60,189 nucleotides of DNA. It comes from Streptomyces inhibens (GTDB lineage Bacteria > Actinomycetota > Actinomycetes > Streptomycetales > Streptomycetaceae). The notes beneath the pieces are model-generated. The model ran no database searches. It worked only from the letters and a program-made list of their open reading frames with translations, and was not told where the DNA came from. A program made the position numbers and the translations under genes. Shown here piece after piece: positions 58,965 through 60,189 of the stretch (the first letter of the stretch is position 1; every line of letters starts with the position of its first letter). Where the stretch lies: contig NZ_QUAC01000198.1 of the NCBI RefSeq assembly GCF_003389455.1, positions 40,000-100,188 on the forward strand, given 5' to 3'.

Positions 58965-60189
58965 TCAGCTCGGAGTGACCCGGTAGAGCACCGTGCCGTG
59001 CGGCGGCACATCCTTCGCCACGATGCCGCCGTCGCTGTGCCCACGGTGACCGGTGACCAGGTTGCGCAGCCGGTAGGAATCGGCCTCCGGCAGCCCGGCC
59101 GCGCCCGCCGTGACGGACAGTGTGCGCGGCGAGTCGCCCGAGTTGAACAGGGCGATCGCCCGGTCGCCGTTCCTCAGCGGCTTGGTCAGCACCGCGGAGC
59201 GCGCGTCCTGCTGCACGATATGCCCCTGGACGCCCAGGGAATCCTGGTCGACGGCGATGACCTCCTTGTTCCCGAGGATCTCGCGCGCCGCCGGGGACAG
59301 CTTGCCGAGATCCGTGCTGGAGATCAGCGGGGCCGCCATCATCGCCCACAGCGACATCTGGCTCTGCATCTCGTGCCGCGTCAGGCCCGAGTCACCGGCC
59401 AGCAGGAAGTCCGGGTCGTTCCAGCGTCCGGGCCGCTGGAGGTCGGCCAGATGCGCGTTGTAGCGGAAGTTGTAGACGATCGAGTTCCACTTCGCGGCCG
59501 GTGTGCTCTGTTGCAGCGCCACATCCCGCCCGCCCCGCCACAGATTGCCGAGCTCGGCCGACCAGCCGATGACACGGTGCCAGACGCTGTCGCCGTCGAA
59601 CTGGAAGTAGGCCGGCGCGGACACCGAGAAGGTCATCGGACGGCCGGTGGCCCGCAGGGCGCTGCTCATCTGCCCGTACAGACCGCGGTAGGTCTCCTCC
59701 TTGCTGCGTCCCGGGGTGGTGGGCACATTGCAGCCGTCCGCCTTGACGTAGTCCACCTTCCAGCGCGCGAACAGCTCCGCGTCCTGCTTGAAGTGGCCGA
59801 AAGTGCCCGGATACTTCTCACAGGTGAGCGTCCCGACGTCCTCGTAGATGCCGAACTTCAGCCCCATCCGGTGCAGCTGCGCTCCGAGGTACGCCATGCC
59901 GTGCGGGAACTTCGTCCGGTCCGGCACCAGCTCACCCTTGGGGCCGCGCTGCTTGCTCATCCAGCAGTCGTCGACCGTGACGGTGTCATAGCCCCTGTGC
60001 GCCAGCCCCGTACGGACCAGCGCCCGCGCATTGTCGAGCACCACCTTCTCGTTGATGTTGCACATGTAGTACGACCAGTTGTTCCAGCCCATCGGCGGTG
60101 TCGGGGCCAGATCCGGATACCGCGCCGCGGTGCGCGGGGCGCCGGGCGCGCGGGCCGGGTCGGGGGCGGCGGAGGCGGGCGCGGGGGCC
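58965..60189 (-). CDS. GH27 alpha-galactosidase, 5' end beyond the window
   Basis: About 408 residues are visible. The frame stays open past an internal Met to the window edge, encoding a Pro/Ala-rich segment (ARYPDLAPTPPMGWNNW), so the true start and any signal peptide lie outside. GH27 marks are PPMGWNNWSYY, YDTVTVDDCWM, the nucleophile Asp in VDYVKADGCN and the acid/base Asp in RWNDPDFLLAGDSGLT. The C-terminal beta-sandwich ends with HGTVLYRVTPS. It removes terminal alpha-galactose (or related) residues, probably outside the cell. Convergent with the kinase gene, 25 bp away. Confidence 0.93.
   Translation of the reverse strand, partial: APAPASAAPDPARAPGAPRTAARYPDLAPTPPMGWNNWSYYMCNINEKVVLDNARALVRTGLAHRGYDTVTVDDCWMSKQRGPKGELVPDRTKFPHGMAYLGAQLHRMGLKFGIYEDVGTLTCEKYPGTFGHFKQDAELFARWKVDYVKADGCNVPTTPGRSKEETYRGLYGQMSSALRATGRPMTFSVSAPAYFQFDGDSVWHRVIGWSAELGNLWRGGRDVALQQSTPAAKWNSIVYNFRYNAHLADLQRPGRWNDPDFLLAGDSGLTRHEMQSQMSLWAMMAAPLISSTDLGKLSPAAREILGNKEVIAVDQDSLGVQGHIVQQDARSAVLTKPLRNGDRAIALFNSGDSPRTLSVTAGAAGLPEADSYRLRNLVTGHRGHSDGGIVAKDVPPHGTVLYRVTPS

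Overview
The window reads as a Streptomyces (or close relative) chromosome segment. GC is very high, codons end in G or C, starts are often GTG, and neighbouring genes overlap by ATGA or GTGA. Typical streptomycete families are present: phosphoketolase, a nitrate reductase-flavoprotein fusion, a DmdR/IdeR-type iron box, a kinase with TPR repeats and a GH27 galactosidase.

Left part (1-9,090): an HhH-GPD DNA glycosylase-like gene, remnants of a proton-pump subunit and of a methyltransferase, phosphoketolase, a small repeat protein, and a 1,409-residue assimilatory nitrate reductase fused to a CysJ-like reductase, preceded by GlnR-like half-sites.

Siderophore operon (9,094-20,433, all minus strand): two FecCD permeases, an ATPase, a lipoprotein, an ATP-grasp ligase, an IucA/IucC synthetase, an MFS exporter fused in frame to a second IucA/IucC synthetase, and a PLP decarboxylase. 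The biosynthetic order matches pvsABCDE of vibrioferrin. A near-perfect iron box lies inside its promoter.

Middle (20,650-33,180): a flavin monooxygenase with its TetR partner, a VOC protein, a small secreted protein, a truncated globin, an SDR, an acyl-CoA dehydrogenase behind a KstR-like palindrome, and a lower-GC molybdenum hydroxylase operon next to a truncated TetR gene. A patatin-like protein follows, then a 718-bp IS5-like deletion element carrying an ankyrin gene.

Biosynthetic cluster (33,490-53,141, all plus strand, mostly overlapping genes): this is the most interesting part. A lysine/ornithine N-hydroxylase, an FAD amine oxidase and a cupin-MetRS hydrazine synthetase form the known N-N bond cassette expected to give hydrazinoacetic acid. 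Here the synthetase carries an extra C-terminal carrier domain. Around it lie a TubC-Cy-A-PCP NRPS predicted to use cysteine, a stand-alone ligase and ACP, a heme-oxygenase-like diiron oxidase, an acyl-CoA dehydrogenase, a KAS III-like acyltransferase, a PEP-mutase-family protein, two P450s, a GNAT, a C45 acyltransferase and a type II thioesterase. A 31-codon ORF is coupled on both sides inside the operon. At least four genes carry a TTA codon, which points to bldA control. The product was not recognised; a hydrazine-, hydrazone- or diazo-bearing acyl-cysteine or thiazoline compound is the working hypothesis.

Right part (53,198-60,189): a small membrane protein, an unknown protein and a TauE/SafE permease divergent from a LysR regulator, a DUF2236 oxygenase, a Ser/Thr kinase-TPR protein, and a GH27 alpha-galactosidase cut by the window edge.
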